From assembly GCF_029203285.1 (NCBI RefSeq), contig NZ_CP115669.1, forward strand, positions 2,542,001 through 2,606,000: a stretch of DNA of 64,000 nucleotides, written 5' to 3'. Below the pieces are notes generated by a model. That model was not told where the DNA came from. It searched no databases and was given only the letters and a program-made list of their open reading frames with translations. This DNA comes from Pseudomonas sp. PSE14 (GTDB taxonomy: Bacteria > Pseudomonadota > Gammaproteobacteria > Pseudomonadales > Pseudomonadaceae). Each line of letters begins with the position of its first letter. The first letter of the stretch is position 1. This document shows, piece by piece, positions 54,384 through 64,000 of the stretch. The translations under genes were made by a program, and so were the position numbers.

Positions 54384-56291
54384 TTACTCGCACTTCGGCC
54401 CGGGCGTCCACGGTTGGGTGGTTACGTTCGGGTCGAGCTTGGTTTCGTACTCGGGGTTGCCCAGCACCTTCAGGTACTCCACCAGCGCCCAGCGCTCTTC
54501 CGGGCTGAGGGCGCGGCCGATGGCGCCGTCCTTGCGGCAGCCGTCGCGGAATTCGTGGCCGCCATTGCCGTTGCCCGTCACGCTGGTCTTGTAGAGGAAT
54601 CCGCCGGGGAAGCGTTCGGTGCGGTAGCCGGCGTACTTGGGGTCGTACTCGAAGCTGCCGACCCAGAACTGGCTGTCGCGCTCGGCCACCGGGGAGAGCA
54701 GCTGGAACAGGTTGGGCACCGAGCCGTTGTGCAGGAAGGGCGGGGTGGCCCAGATGCCATCCAGCGGGCGGGCCTTGTAGGCACGCAGTTCCTGCACGCC
54801 GATGGGCAGGCCGTAGCCGTTCATGTCCTGTTGCTGCTCGGCGCCGATGTGGGCGTCGCGGTAGGCGCGCTGTTCGACGAAGGCGGTGACGTAGGCCAGG
54901 CCCTTGGCGGCGGAGATCTTCGACAGGTCCAGCGGCACGTCGTTCTTCGGGTAGAGGTGGACGTTCATGCCCTGCAGTTCTTCGGCCTTGAGCTTCAGCG
55001 GGCGGATGTCGAAGGTGTGGTCGGCGATGTTGTCGGCGGTGGTCGGGTCGGTGCCGATCTCTTTGGTCGGGACCATCTTCATGCGCCACTCGGGCACGCG
55101 GGCCGGGGCGATGTAGTCCTTGGCGCCGGGCTCCTTCACGTGCGGGCCGTGGCAGTAGACGCAGTTGGCCTGGAACAGGGCGCGGCCCTGGGAGGCTTTG
55201 GCCAGGTCGATCTCGCCGAAGACTTCCTTCGGCCAGGTCGGCGGCTTGAGGTGCTTGAGGGTTTCTTCGAGGGTGTAGAGGTCGCGCAGGCGCACGCTGG
55301 AGGCGTAGCGTTCGTCGCCCTGCACTGGTTTGCCGTCGGCTTCGAACATACGCAGGGTGGCGCCCACGCCGAGGGCTTCGCCGATGTTGCGGGCCATGGG
55401 CTGCATGGCGGAGCCGTTCCACTGCACCCAGTCGAATTTCCAGATGTCCCAGACCTGCGGGTAGTTCACCGGGGCGTTGGCGACGCGGTAGTTGGAGGCG
55501 TCGATGGCGTCGCCGAACACGCTGTTGGCGATGCGCCCGAAGGCATCGGCACGGCCAGGGCCTTCGAGGGTCGGGTAGAGGCCGCGGTGGGTGTCGTTCC
55601 AGGCGGTGGAGAGCAGGGTTCCGAGTACGTTGCGCACGTCGCGCTTGAGCGTGGCCTTGCCCTTGGGATAGCGGTCGCCGAGCACGCCCTTGGCGAAGCG
55701 GTCGAACTTCCACGGCACGTAGTAGGTGGCCGCGAGGCTCGCGCCCAGCGCCTGGCCGAAGGCGCCGCCGCGCAGGGTAGGCACGGTGGAGGCGATGGAG
55801 TGCATGGCGGCGCCGCCGTCGATGCGCACGGCGGTGCCTTTATAGCGCAGCTCGCCGGTGTGGCAGGCGGAGCAGGTGATGTCCAGGTACCAGGCGCCGG
55901 TCTCGCCGTCCTGGTGACGGGCGAAGCCGACGGGCAGGTTGCCGGGGTTGGTCGGGTTGGCGGCCTGGGTGTCTTCGGCGTCGCGGCCGATCTGCTCGGG
56001 CTCGATGAGGAAGCCGAAGCGCGCGAGGTTCTCGGGGCTGGCGAACTTTTCCCTGGAGAAGGGCTGCTCCAGATGGGTGAACCAGTCGTAGCGCAGGCCT
56101 TTCACCTGGGTGCCCTGGGGCGTGTAGTAGTAGGTTTCGCGATCGGCCTTGGTCCACTGGTCGAGGTGGATCATCTTTTCCGGCGGGGTGTACTGCGGCA
56201 GGTTGGGATGCGCGGTGTACCAGGCGATGACGGCGCCGATCAGAAGAAGCAGAAACAGGACTGCAAGCAGGACGCGGCCAAGAATGCGCAT
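54384..56291 (-). CDS. Large di-heme c-type cytochrome (RoxA/CcpA-MauG-like)
   Basis: A 635-residue exported protein with an N-terminal signal anchor (about residues 4-24) and two heme c motifs, CSACH (140-144) and CVYCH (376-380), 236 residues apart. Length and heme spacing fit large di-heme oxygenase/peroxidase proteins such as RoxA-type rubber oxygenases and the Pseudomonas oleate dioxygenase/diol synthases, rather than classical 320-residue CcpA. It probably catalyses peroxide- or oxygen-linked oxidation in the periplasm; the substrate is unknown. It is upstream of the catalase-family gene in the same direction. Confidence 0.82.
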   Translation of the reverse strand: MRILGRVLLAVLFLLLLIGAVIAWYTAHPNLPQYTPPEKMIHLDQWTKADRETYYYTPQGTQVKGLRYDWFTHLEQPFSREKFASPENLARFGFLIEPEQIGRDAEDTQAANPTNPGNLPVGFARHQDGETGAWYLDITCSACHTGELRYKGTAVRIDGGAAMHSIASTVPTLRGGAFGQALGASLAATYYVPWKFDRFAKGVLGDRYPKGKATLKRDVRNVLGTLLSTAWNDTHRGLYPTLEGPGRADAFGRIANSVFGDAIDASNYRVANAPVNYPQVWDIWKFDWVQWNGSAMQPMARNIGEALGVGATLRMFEADGKPVQGDERYASSVRLRDLYTLEETLKHLKPPTWPKEVFGEIDLAKASQGRALFQANCVYCHGPHVKEPGAKDYIAPARVPEWRMKMVPTKEIGTDPTTADNIADHTFDIRPLKLKAEELQGMNVHLYPKNDVPLDLSKISAAKGLAYVTAFVEQRAYRDAHIGAEQQQDMNGYGLPIGVQELRAYKARPLDGIWATPPFLHNGSVPNLFQLLSPVAERDSQFWVGSFEYDPKYAGYRTERFPGGFLYKTSVTGNGNGGHEFRDGCRKDGAIGRALSPEERWALVEYLKVLGNPEYETKLDPNVTTQPWTPGPKCE

Positions 56292-56429
56292 CGAAACTTC
56301 CTTGTTATTTACGCGAAAAGATTCGGACGTTTATGCCAAGTGTGTGGCGGATTGGCAAGGTGATGGCATGCAGGAGTCAGGGTTTTATCTGTCGGGAGTG
56401 GACTCGTAGGGCGGTTGGGCCGGCGCGGT

Positions 56430-56900
56430 TCAGGGAGCGGGGCGCAGGTCGAGCAGCAGGCTGAGGCTGAGCAATACGCCGATCAGCACGCCCATCACGC
56501 AGGCGATGATCAGCGGCCAGCGCAGGCTACTGCTGTCGTCTTCCTCGTCGGGCAGGCGGGCGCGGATGGCAGGCCAGAGTTCGTCCGGCGGCGGTAGCTC
56601 TGGCCAGGGTTCGTCGCTGGGCGTGGGCGGCGGCAGTGCGGCACGCTGGTAGAGCAGGGCGATCATCCAGTCCAGCGCGGCGCTGCGGGTGGGATGGTAG
56701 CCGTCGGCGTCGGTCCAGATGTGCAGGAAGGTGTCGACGAACAGGGCATCCGCCTCCTCCTGCCGAGGCCGCAGGCGCAACGCCAGCGGGTAGAGTCGCG
56801 GTGCGACGCAGCGGTAGAGGGTGGAGAAGGCGCGCAGGTCGCCGTCGCCGCTCTCGGCGAGCAGGTGGCTGAGGAAGTTTTCTTCGTCCTGTTCGATGCT
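56430..56900 (-). CDS. Sigma-70 region-2-like protein with a C-terminal membrane helix, start unresolved
   Basis: In this leftward frame the reading FSTLYRCVAPRLYPLALRLR, EEADALFVDTFLHIWTDADG and SAALDWMIALLYQRAAL matches region 2 of ECF sigma factors. There is no region 4. Instead a Pro/Asp-rich linker (about 45 residues) leads to one transmembrane helix (WPLIIACVMGVLIGVLLSLS), as in RskA-type anti-sigma factors. The frame has no ATG/GTG from about 57000 down to the TTG at 56780, which would cut into the region-2 fold; the coordinates therefore cover the sigma-like coding as seen. It could be a fused or degenerate sigma/anti-sigma gene, or carry a frameshift near its start. Confidence 0.5.
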   Translation of the reverse strand, partial: SIEQDEENFLSHLLAESGDGDLRAFSTLYRCVAPRLYPLALRLRPRQEEADALFVDTFLHIWTDADGYHPTRSAALDWMIALLYQRAALPPPTPSDEPWPELPPPDELWPAIRARLPDEEDDSSSLRWPLIIACVMGVLIGVLLSLSLLLDLRPAP

Positions 56901-57054
56901 GCCCTCCGGCGGTGACGCGGCGAGCGGGGCTGCGTGTGGAGGGTAAGGATAGATGGTGGGGCGCGCGGTGCTTCCTGCCTCGGCTTTCCTTCATCCCGGC
57001 AATGGTTGTGCGCACTACTCAGACACGGCTCCGGGTTGCTCTTCGTAGGAGCGA

Positions 57055-57123
57055 GCTTGCTTGCGAACCGCATGGCAGCGGAGTGCCGGGCAAGCTCTGT
57101 TCGCGAGCAAGCTCGCTCCTACA
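57055..57123. repeat. REP doublet, family A
   Basis: GTAGGAGCGAGCTTGCTTGC on the left and inverted GTTCGCGAGCAAGCTCGCTC on the right, 20 nt before the pobA stop codon region. Confidence 0.85.
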
Positions 57124-57143
57124 ATAAGGGCGGCGCTTCGCCG

Positions 57144-59316
<2,173 letters not shown>

Positions 59317-59322
59317 GCCGCC

Positions 59323-60252
59323 ATGAATATCGATTCGCGTATCAAGTTCCGCCACCTGGTGTGTTTTCTCGAAGTGGCCCGGCAGGGCAGCCTGGCCCGC
59401 GCGGCGGACGTCCTGGCGGTGAGTCAGCCGGCGATCTCCAAGACGCTCAAGGAGCTGGAGGATCTGCTGGAGGCCAGCCTGTTCGAGCGCGGCAAGAGCG
59501 GCGCCAGCCTGACCGAGGCGGGCGTCGCCTTCCTGCGTTACGCCGGCCCTTGCGTACAGGCGCTGCGTGACGGGGTGAACAGCCTGCGCGGCGGCGAGTA
59601 CGCCTCCAGTACGGTGCGCCTGGGTGTGCTCTCCACCGTGGAAAGCCTGCTGATGCCGGAGGTCGTGCGGCGCCTGCACGAGCGCCATCCGGCGATGGTG
59701 GTCAGCGTGGTCGGCGGGCCCAGCGCGCACCTGTTGTCGCAACTGCGGGTCGGCGAACTGGACCTGGTGGTCGGCCGCATGACAGAAAGTCCGCAGATCC
59801 AGGGGCTGGCCTTCGAGCACCTGTACAGCGAATCCATGACCCTGGTGGCCCGCGCCGGGCACCCGCTGCTGGGTCGTCCGCTGACGCCTGCGGCGCTGGA
59901 CGACTGGCCGCTGGTGCTGCCGCTGGCCGGCACCACCATCCGCAAGTCCGCCGACAGCCTGCTGGTGCAGAGCGGCCTGGGCCAGCCGCGCCGGCGGCTG
60001 GAAACCCTGTCCACGGTACTCGGCCGCCGTTATGTGCTGAGCAGCGATGCGCTGTGGATCGCTCCGCTGGATTCGGTGCGCCTGGACCTGCGCACCGGCG
60101 AGATGGTCGAGCTGCCGCTGGATGTGCAGGAGCCGGGCGGCTCGGTGGGGGTGTGCAGCAACTCGACGCTGCCGTTGTCCCTCGGTGCGCACTGGTGCCT
60201 GGAGGTGCTGCGCGAGGTGGGCGAGGCGTACCGCGAGGGGACTTATCCATAA
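59323..60252 (+). CDS. pcaQ: LysR family regulator of protocatechuate degradation
   Basis: A 309-residue LysR protein: winged HTH at residues 8-65 (HLVCFLEVARQGSLARAADV, VSQPAISKTLKELEDLLEAS) and an effector domain. Adjacency to pcaH and a matching ATAACC-N4-GGTTAT box at 60249-60264 identify it as PcaQ, which activates pca genes with beta-carboxy-muconate or a related intermediate. It follows pobR by 6 nt. The PcaQ box overlaps its own stop codon (TAA 60250-60252), so the pcaHG promoter region begins inside the gene end. Confidence 0.92.
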   Translation: MNIDSRIKFRHLVCFLEVARQGSLARAADVLAVSQPAISKTLKELEDLLEASLFERGKSGASLTEAGVAFLRYAGPCVQALRDGVNSLRGGEYASSTVRLGVLSTVESLLMPEVVRRLHERHPAMVVSVVGGPSAHLLSQLRVGELDLVVGRMTESPQIQGLAFEHLYSESMTLVARAGHPLLGRPLTPAALDDWPLVLPLAGTTIRKSADSLLVQSGLGQPRRRLETLSTVLGRRYVLSSDALWIAPLDSVRLDLRTGEMVELPLDVQEPGGSVGVCSNSTLPLSLGAHWCLEVLREVGEAYREGTYP

Positions 60253-60264
60253 CCGTTTGGTTAT
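60249..60264 (+). promoter_or_regulatory. PcaQ-type binding site overlapping the pcaQ stop codon
   Basis: ATAACC-GTTT-GGTTAT, a perfect 6-4-6 palindrome matching the ATAACC-N4-GGTTAA motif known for PcaQ in rhizobia and agrobacteria. It is 105 nt upstream of pcaH, suitable for LysR activation. Confidence 0.8.
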
Positions 60265-60369
60265 GGATTCCGGGCATCTTTTCAATTTTCCGCGTCGACC
60301 GGGCAGGGGACACTGCGTCGCACTGCCTGATGCAACAGGCTCCTATAAATCCAACAACAGGAGACCGAC

Positions 60370-61089
60370 ATGTCCGACGCGGAAAACAGCCGCTTCGTCA
60401 TTCGTGACCGAAACTGGCACCCCAAAGCCCTCACGCCCGACTACAAGACGTCTATCACCCGCTCCCCGCGCCAGGCGCTGGTGAGCATTCCGCAGTCGAT
60501 CTCCGAAACCAGCGGCCCGGACTTCTCGCACCTGAAAATGGGCGAGCACGACAACGACCTGCTGCTGAACTTCAACCACGGCGGTTTGCCGATCGGCGAG
60601 CGCATCCTGATTTCCGGTCGGGTCATGGACCAGTACGGCAAGCCCGTGACGCACACCCTTGTGGAGATGTGGCAGGCCAATGCCGGTGGCCGCTACCGCC
60701 ACAAGAACGACCGTTACCTGGCGCCGCTGGACCCGAACTTCGGCGGTGTCGGCCGCGCGCTGACCGACAGCGAAGGGCGCTACATCTTCCGCACCATCAA
60801 GCCCGGCCCGTACCCCTGGGGCAACGGCCCGAACGACTGGCGCCCGGCGCATGTCCACTTCTCCATCAGCGGTCCGTCGATCTCCACCCGGTTGATCACC
60901 CAGCTGTACTTCGAGGGTGACCCGCTGATCCCCATGTGCCCCATCGTCAAGTCCATTGCCAACCCGGACGCGGTGCAGACGCTGATCGCCAAGCTCGACA
61001 TGAGCAACGCCAACCCCATGGACTGCCTGGCCTACCGCTTCGACATCGTGTTGCGTGGCCAACGCAAGACTCACTTCGAGAACCGCTGA
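60370..61089 (+). CDS. pcaH: Protocatechuate 3,4-dioxygenase, beta subunit
   Basis: A 239-residue intradiol dioxygenase subunit. The iron ligands are visible: Tyr109 ([11 protein letters not shown]), Tyr148 ([13 protein letters not shown]), His161 and His163 (PAHVHFSI). With PcaG it opens the protocatechuate ring to beta-carboxy-cis,cis-muconate. AACAGGAG precedes the ATG. It is activated presumably by PcaQ through the box at 60249. Normally the alpha subunit gene follows almost directly; here 213 nt of inverted-repeat DNA intervene. Confidence 0.95.
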   Translation: MSDAENSRFVIRDRNWHPKALTPDYKTSITRSPRQALVSIPQSISETSGPDFSHLKMGEHDNDLLLNFNHGGLPIGERILISGRVMDQYGKPVTHTLVEMWQANAGGRYRHKNDRYLAPLDPNFGGVGRALTDSEGRYIFRTIKPGPYPWGNGPNDWRPAHVHFSISGPSISTRLITQLYFEGDPLIPMCPIVKSIANPDAVQTLIAKLDMSNANPMDCLAYRFDIVLRGQRKTHFENR

Positions 61090-61287
61090 GAAACCGTGTC
61101 GGGCCGGCTGCGCGTCGGCGGTGCGGCGTTGAAAGCGACTTCAGAAGCCGCTTGCGGCTAACGCACTTCAGTGCGGCCCCGCCAGGGGCGAGCGGAGCGA
61201 GTCATGCTCATTCAGGGCAACTGAACTCCGCTTCTTCAGTCGCTTTCGCCTTGCACCGCGCTAGCTCGCTCAGCCCGAAACGGTTTC
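61090..61287. repeat. 198-nt inverted-repeat element between pcaH and pcaG
   Basis: The left arm (61090-61148, beginning GAAACCGTGTCGGGC) pairs imperfectly with the right arm (61230-61287, ending GCCCGAAACGGTTTC). Both arms include AAAGCGACT and GCGGTGC blocks. The 81-nt centre holds three smaller hairpins: AGCCGC/GCGGCT, CGCAC/GTGCG and GCCCC/GGGGC. The left arm starts directly after the pcaH stop codon and the right arm ends 15 nt before the pcaG start. Confidence 0.8.
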
Positions 61288-61302
61288 GGAGGAGAACAAA
61301 AG

Positions 61303-61908
61303 ATGCCTATCGAACTGCTGCCGGAAACCCCCTCGCAGACCGCCGGCCCCTACGTGCACATCGGCCTCGCCCTGGCCGCTGCCGGCAACCCCGCCCGTGA
61401 CCAGGAAATCTGGAGCGAGATGGCCAAGCCTGGCGCGCCCGGCGAACACATCGTGCTGCTCGGCAACGTCTACGACGGCAACGGCCACCTGATCCGCGAT
61501 TCCTTCCTGGAGCTGTGGCAGGCCAATCACGAAGGCGTGTACGACAGCGCCTACGACCTGGAAAAGCCCTTCAACGGTTTCGGGCGCACGGCGACCACCT
61601 TCGACGCTGGCGAATGGCAGGTGCGCACCATCAAGCCCGGCGTGGTGAAGAACGCCGCTGGCGTGCCCATGGCGCCGCACATCAACGTTTCGCTGTTCGC
61701 TCGCGGGATCAACATCCACCTGCAGACGCGCATCTACTTCGAGGACGAGGCGCAGGCCAACGCGGCGGACCCGGTGCTGAACCGGATCGAGCAGCCCGAA
61801 CGTCGGCAGACGCTGATCGCCAAACGTTGCGAGGTAGACGGGAAGCTCGCTTACCGCTTTGATATCCGCGTCCAGGGTGATGCGGAAACGGTGTTCTTTG
61901 ACTTTTGA
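61303..61908 (+). CDS. pcaG: Protocatechuate 3,4-dioxygenase, alpha subunit
   Basis: A 201-residue subunit related to PcaH without the iron ligands, forming the other half of the (alpha beta) active site. Conserved segments are TPSQTAGPYVHIGLA at the N-terminus, FLELWQANHEGVYDSAYD and APHINVSLFARGINIHLQTR. GGAGGAGAAC lies just before the ATG, immediately after the inverted-repeat element. It overlaps the zapE start by 29 nt. Confidence 0.95.
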   Translation: MPIELLPETPSQTAGPYVHIGLALAAAGNPARDQEIWSEMAKPGAPGEHIVLLGNVYDGNGHLIRDSFLELWQANHEGVYDSAYDLEKPFNGFGRTATTFDAGEWQVRTIKPGVVKNAAGVPMAPHINVSLFARGINIHLQTRIYFEDEAQANAADPVLNRIEQPERRQTLIAKRCEVDGKLAYRFDIRVQGDAETVFFDF

Positions 61909-62968
61909 TATTGAAATATCCGCCGAAGCGGTCGCAGACCGCGTCCGGCGGCACTTCGCCGCCGCGCTCGATGAGCGCGGCTACCGTGCGGACGAGGCCC
62001 AGCTGGCGGCGGTGGATCACCTCGCCAGCTGGCTCGACGATTTCCTCGCCGGCCGCCATGGCTTCCTGCGCAAGCCGGTGGCCGGCGTCTACCTGTGGGG
62101 CGGTGTGGGGCGGGGCAAGAGCTTCGTCATGGATCACTTCTTCGCGGCGGCGCCCATCCAGGCCAAACGCCGTGTGCACTTTCACGCCTTCCTGCAGGAG
62201 TTGCAGGGCCGCATGCTGGCGATCACCGGGCAGTCCGACCCACTGGTACGGGTAGCCCGTGCCATCGCCGAGGAGACCCGGCTGCTGTGCTTCGACGAGT
62301 TCCATGTGCATGACATCGGCGACGCCATGTTGCTGGGGCGCATGCTCAAGGTGCTGGTGGACGAGGGCGTGGGGCTGGTCTGCACCTCCAACTACCAGCC
62401 GGAAAACCTCTGCCCGAACCCGCTGTACCGCGAACGCTTCCGCCCGGCCATCGAGCTGATCGAAAAGCGCTTCGACGTGGTGTCGCTGGATGGCGGCCAT
62501 GACTACCGCGAGCAGAGTAGCGCACTGGAGGAGTGGGGCAGTTTCGTCTGGCCGGCAACGACGGACGATTTCGATTTGATCCATGACCGCTTGAGGTTGG
62601 CGGACGACGCGAACTTCAACGAAGTGCTCAACGTCAACCATCATCCGCTGAGAATCCACGCCCATGATGGCTACAGCGCCTGGATGGATTTCAGCGAGAT
62701 GTTCGAGCGGCCGCGTTCGGCCAGCGACTACCTGTGGCTGATCGAGCACTTCCCGCGCATGGCCGTCAGCGGTCTCGGCCCCCTGGCGGATTACCCGCCA
62801 GATGTGAGCATGCGTTTCCTCAACTTCATCGATATCGCCTATGACCGGCAGCTACGGTTGCAGCTGTTCGCCTCGGTGTCGCTGGAAGAATTGGCAGCCG
62901 GCGGGGCGGCGGTGGATTTTGCGCGGACGTTGAGCCGGTTGCGGCAGTTGAAGCTGGAGCCGCTTTAA
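61880..62968 (+). CDS. zapE: AFG1/ZapE family ATPase
   Basis: A 362-residue AAA-like ATPase of the AFG1/ZapE family. Walker A is WGGVGRGKSFVMDHF, Walker B is LLCFDEFHVHDIGDAMLLGR, and the sensor-like segment LVCTSNYQPENL and C-terminal RFLNFIDIAYDRQLRLQLFA match the family. ZapE in enterobacteria binds FtsZ at the division septum. The start is uncertain: ATG 61880, GTG 61877 or TTG 61898, all inside pcaG. The overlap suggests cotranscription with the pca genes, although a functional link is not obvious. Relatives are usually about 360-370 residues. Confidence 0.88.
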   Translation: MRKRCSLTFDIEISAEAVADRVRRHFAAALDERGYRADEAQLAAVDHLASWLDDFLAGRHGFLRKPVAGVYLWGGVGRGKSFVMDHFFAAAPIQAKRRVHFHAFLQELQGRMLAITGQSDPLVRVARAIAEETRLLCFDEFHVHDIGDAMLLGRMLKVLVDEGVGLVCTSNYQPENLCPNPLYRERFRPAIELIEKRFDVVSLDGGHDYREQSSALEEWGSFVWPATTDDFDLIHDRLRLADDANFNEVLNVNHHPLRIHAHDGYSAWMDFSEMFERPRSASDYLWLIEHFPRMAVSGLGPLADYPPDVSMRFLNFIDIAYDRQLRLQLFASVSLEELAAGGAAVDFARTLSRLRQLKLEPL

Positions 62969-63266
62969 GCGCGAGTTTCACCTACGGGGCCGGGTGCTGC
63001 TGTGGGATTTCGCGGACAAGGTCCGCTCCTACGGGAGCAGATCGGCGCGCGGCGTTGCTTTTCGTAGGAGCAACTGTCTTCTACCGGGTTAATCCCTGCC
63101 TGCGCTTCCCCCTCACCCCAGCCCTCTCCCTCAGGGAGAGGGAGCCGTCCGTGCCGGCTGACACTACGGTTTCATCCTGCACCGAACAGTCCCCTCTCCC
63201 GCTTGCGGGAGAGGGTTAGGGTGAGGGGCCCTTGATCTTGTAGGAGCGGATCTTATCCGCGAAAGG
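62969..63266. repeat. Cluster of family A variants and a family B pair between zapE and pcaR
   Basis: The 490-nt gap 62969-63458 holds a family A variant arm (TCGCGGACAAGGTCCGCTCC, 63008-63028), a short GTAGGAGCAACTGTC arm near 63065, a family B pair (63108-63228) and another A variant (GTAGGAGCGGATCTTATCCG, 63240-63259). No gene is seen. The right part carries the PcaR-type sites. Confidence 0.75.
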
Positions 63267-63373
63267 TTTCGTCTGGCGCCGATGTGTTCAGGAAAAACAC
63301 AGTTCCCGAGCAGTGATCAGAAGGCCCTCTCGGTCCCGCGAAAACCGGGCGGCCGGCGCGCCACTCAACCTCC

Positions 63374-63430
63374 GTTCGATAATCGACCATCCATGTTGCG
63401 ATAATCGCTCGCCCGTATCGATAATCGCCC
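63374..63430 (+). promoter_or_regulatory. Three PcaR-type sites upstream of pcaR
   Basis: CGATAATCG occurs at 63377, 63399 and 63419 with spacings of 22 and 20 nt. The first, GTTCGATAATCGACC, is very close to the 15-bp PcaR site GTTCGATAATCGCAC described in P. putida as I recall it. The cluster ends 28 nt before the pcaR ATG. This is consistent with autoregulation of pcaR. Confidence 0.75.
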
Positions 63431-63458
63431 GGAGCCCGCCTGCCAGGACCAACAAGAA

Positions 63459-64000
63459 ATGACCGACGCCCCTCGTGCCAGCCTGCCGCCCCTCGCGCCG
63501 CCCATCGTTGCCTCGCCGGCCAAGCGCATCGAAGCCTTCACCGGCGATCCGAACTTCATGACCTCGCTGGCTCGTGGCCTGGCGGTGATCCACGCCTTCC
63601 AGGAGCGCAAGCGCCACCTGACCATCGCGCAGATCAGCCACCGCACCGAGATTCCCCGCGCCGCCGTGCGCCGCTGTCTGCATACGCTGATGAAGCTCGG
63701 CTACGTCACCTCCGACGGACGTACCTATTCGCTGCTGCCCAAGGTGCTGACCCTTGGCCATGCCTACCTGTCGTCCACGCCGCTGGCGGTCACCGCCCAG
63801 CCAATCCTCGACCGCCTGAGCGAGCAACTGCACGAGGCGTGCTCGATGGCGACGCTGGAAGGCGACGAAATCCTCTATATCGCCCGCTCCGCGACGCCGC
63901 AGCGCCTGATTTCCGTAGACCTCAGCGTCGGCAGCCGGCTGCCGGCCTACTGCACCTCCATGGGCCGCATTCTGCTTGCCGGCCTGGACGACGAGGCGCT
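63459..64000 (+). CDS. pcaR: IclR family regulator of the beta-ketoadipate pathway, partial
   Basis: The first 180 residues of an IclR-type regulator; the gene continues past the window. After a 30-residue N-terminal arm come the winged HTH (SLARGLAVIHAFQERKRHLT, IAQISHRTEIPRAAVRRCLH, LGYVTSDGRTYSLLPKVLTL) and the start of the effector domain (LSEQLHEACSMATLEGDEIL). The PcaU/PcaR/PobR subgroup has this N-terminal layout. Three PcaR-type sites precede it and pcaHG lie upstream, which supports PcaR. It activates pca genes in response to beta-ketoadipate. Confidence 0.88.
   Translation, partial: MTDAPRASLPPLAPPIVASPAKRIEAFTGDPNFMTSLARGLAVIHAFQERKRHLTIAQISHRTEIPRAAVRRCLHTLMKLGYVTSDGRTYSLLPKVLTLGHAYLSSTPLAVTAQPILDRLSEQLHEACSMATLEGDEILYIARSATPQRLISVDLSVGSRLPAYCTSMGRILLAGLDDEA

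Overview
The window is a high-GC (roughly 65% by eye) stretch of Pseudomonas chromosome, probably from the broad P. aeruginosa / P. nitroreducens / P. citronellolis group. Evidence is the gene content (pobA-pobR, pcaQ-pcaH-pcaG, pcaR, tamA-tamB, xthA, a glycine-type lpd), the many Pseudomonas REP-type hairpins (core TAGGAGCGAGCTTGCTCGCG), and a gene order that, as I recall it, resembles the PAO1 PA2549-PA2557 lipid-catabolism block. Species assignment is inference. I see no rRNA, tRNA, CRISPR array or complete insertion sequence.

Layout. 1-4996: an SDR oxidoreductase behind a palindromic promoter, a TetR regulator, a thioesterase-thiolase operon and PBP7 (pbpG). 5368-18485: an acyl-CoA catabolic cluster with two acyl-CoA synthetases, an AraC regulator, an embedded chemoreceptor, SDR, thiolase, two acyl-CoA dehydrogenases and a LysR regulator. 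18288-24082: TerC membrane protein, a PstS-OmpA fusion, and two unrecognised genes (a coiled-coil protein and a degenerate response regulator). 24216-31284: exonuclease III, GNAT acetyltransferase and the TamA/TamB outer-membrane translocation module. 31398-40959: an MgtA-type Mg2+ ATPase, a two-subunit molybdenum hydroxylase, and an AraC-controlled amidohydrolase plus COG0523 GTPase pair. 41509-49000: lipoamide dehydrogenase, M14 carboxypeptidase, a SnoaL-TetR pair, a thioesterase and a polyphosphate kinase 2 behind a Pho box.

49453-52915 is the accessory part: a frameshifted Bro-N-type gene, a structured spacer with repeated GCTGCTAAAC, and then a sharply AT-rich two-gene islet (about 38-45% GC in the lines counted). 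The islet encodes an SMC/OLD-like ATPase and a companion protein with TOPRIM-like E...DxD residues. It is the best candidate for an undescribed anti-phage or abortive-infection module. It ends at the stop codon of a catalase-family gene, which is followed by a large di-heme cytochrome and an unusual sigma-region-2/transmembrane gene.

57144-64000 is the 4-hydroxybenzoate to protocatechuate to beta-ketoadipate region: pobA/pobR divergent, pcaQ, pcaH and pcaG (separated by a 198-nt inverted-repeat element), zapE and the start of pcaR. Several operators can be read directly: a PcaQ-type ATAACC-N4-GGTTAT box over the pcaQ stop codon, three CGATAATCG sites before pcaR, an AraC-type tandem repeat before the amidohydrolase, a Pho box before ppk2, and palindromes before the fatty-acid genes.
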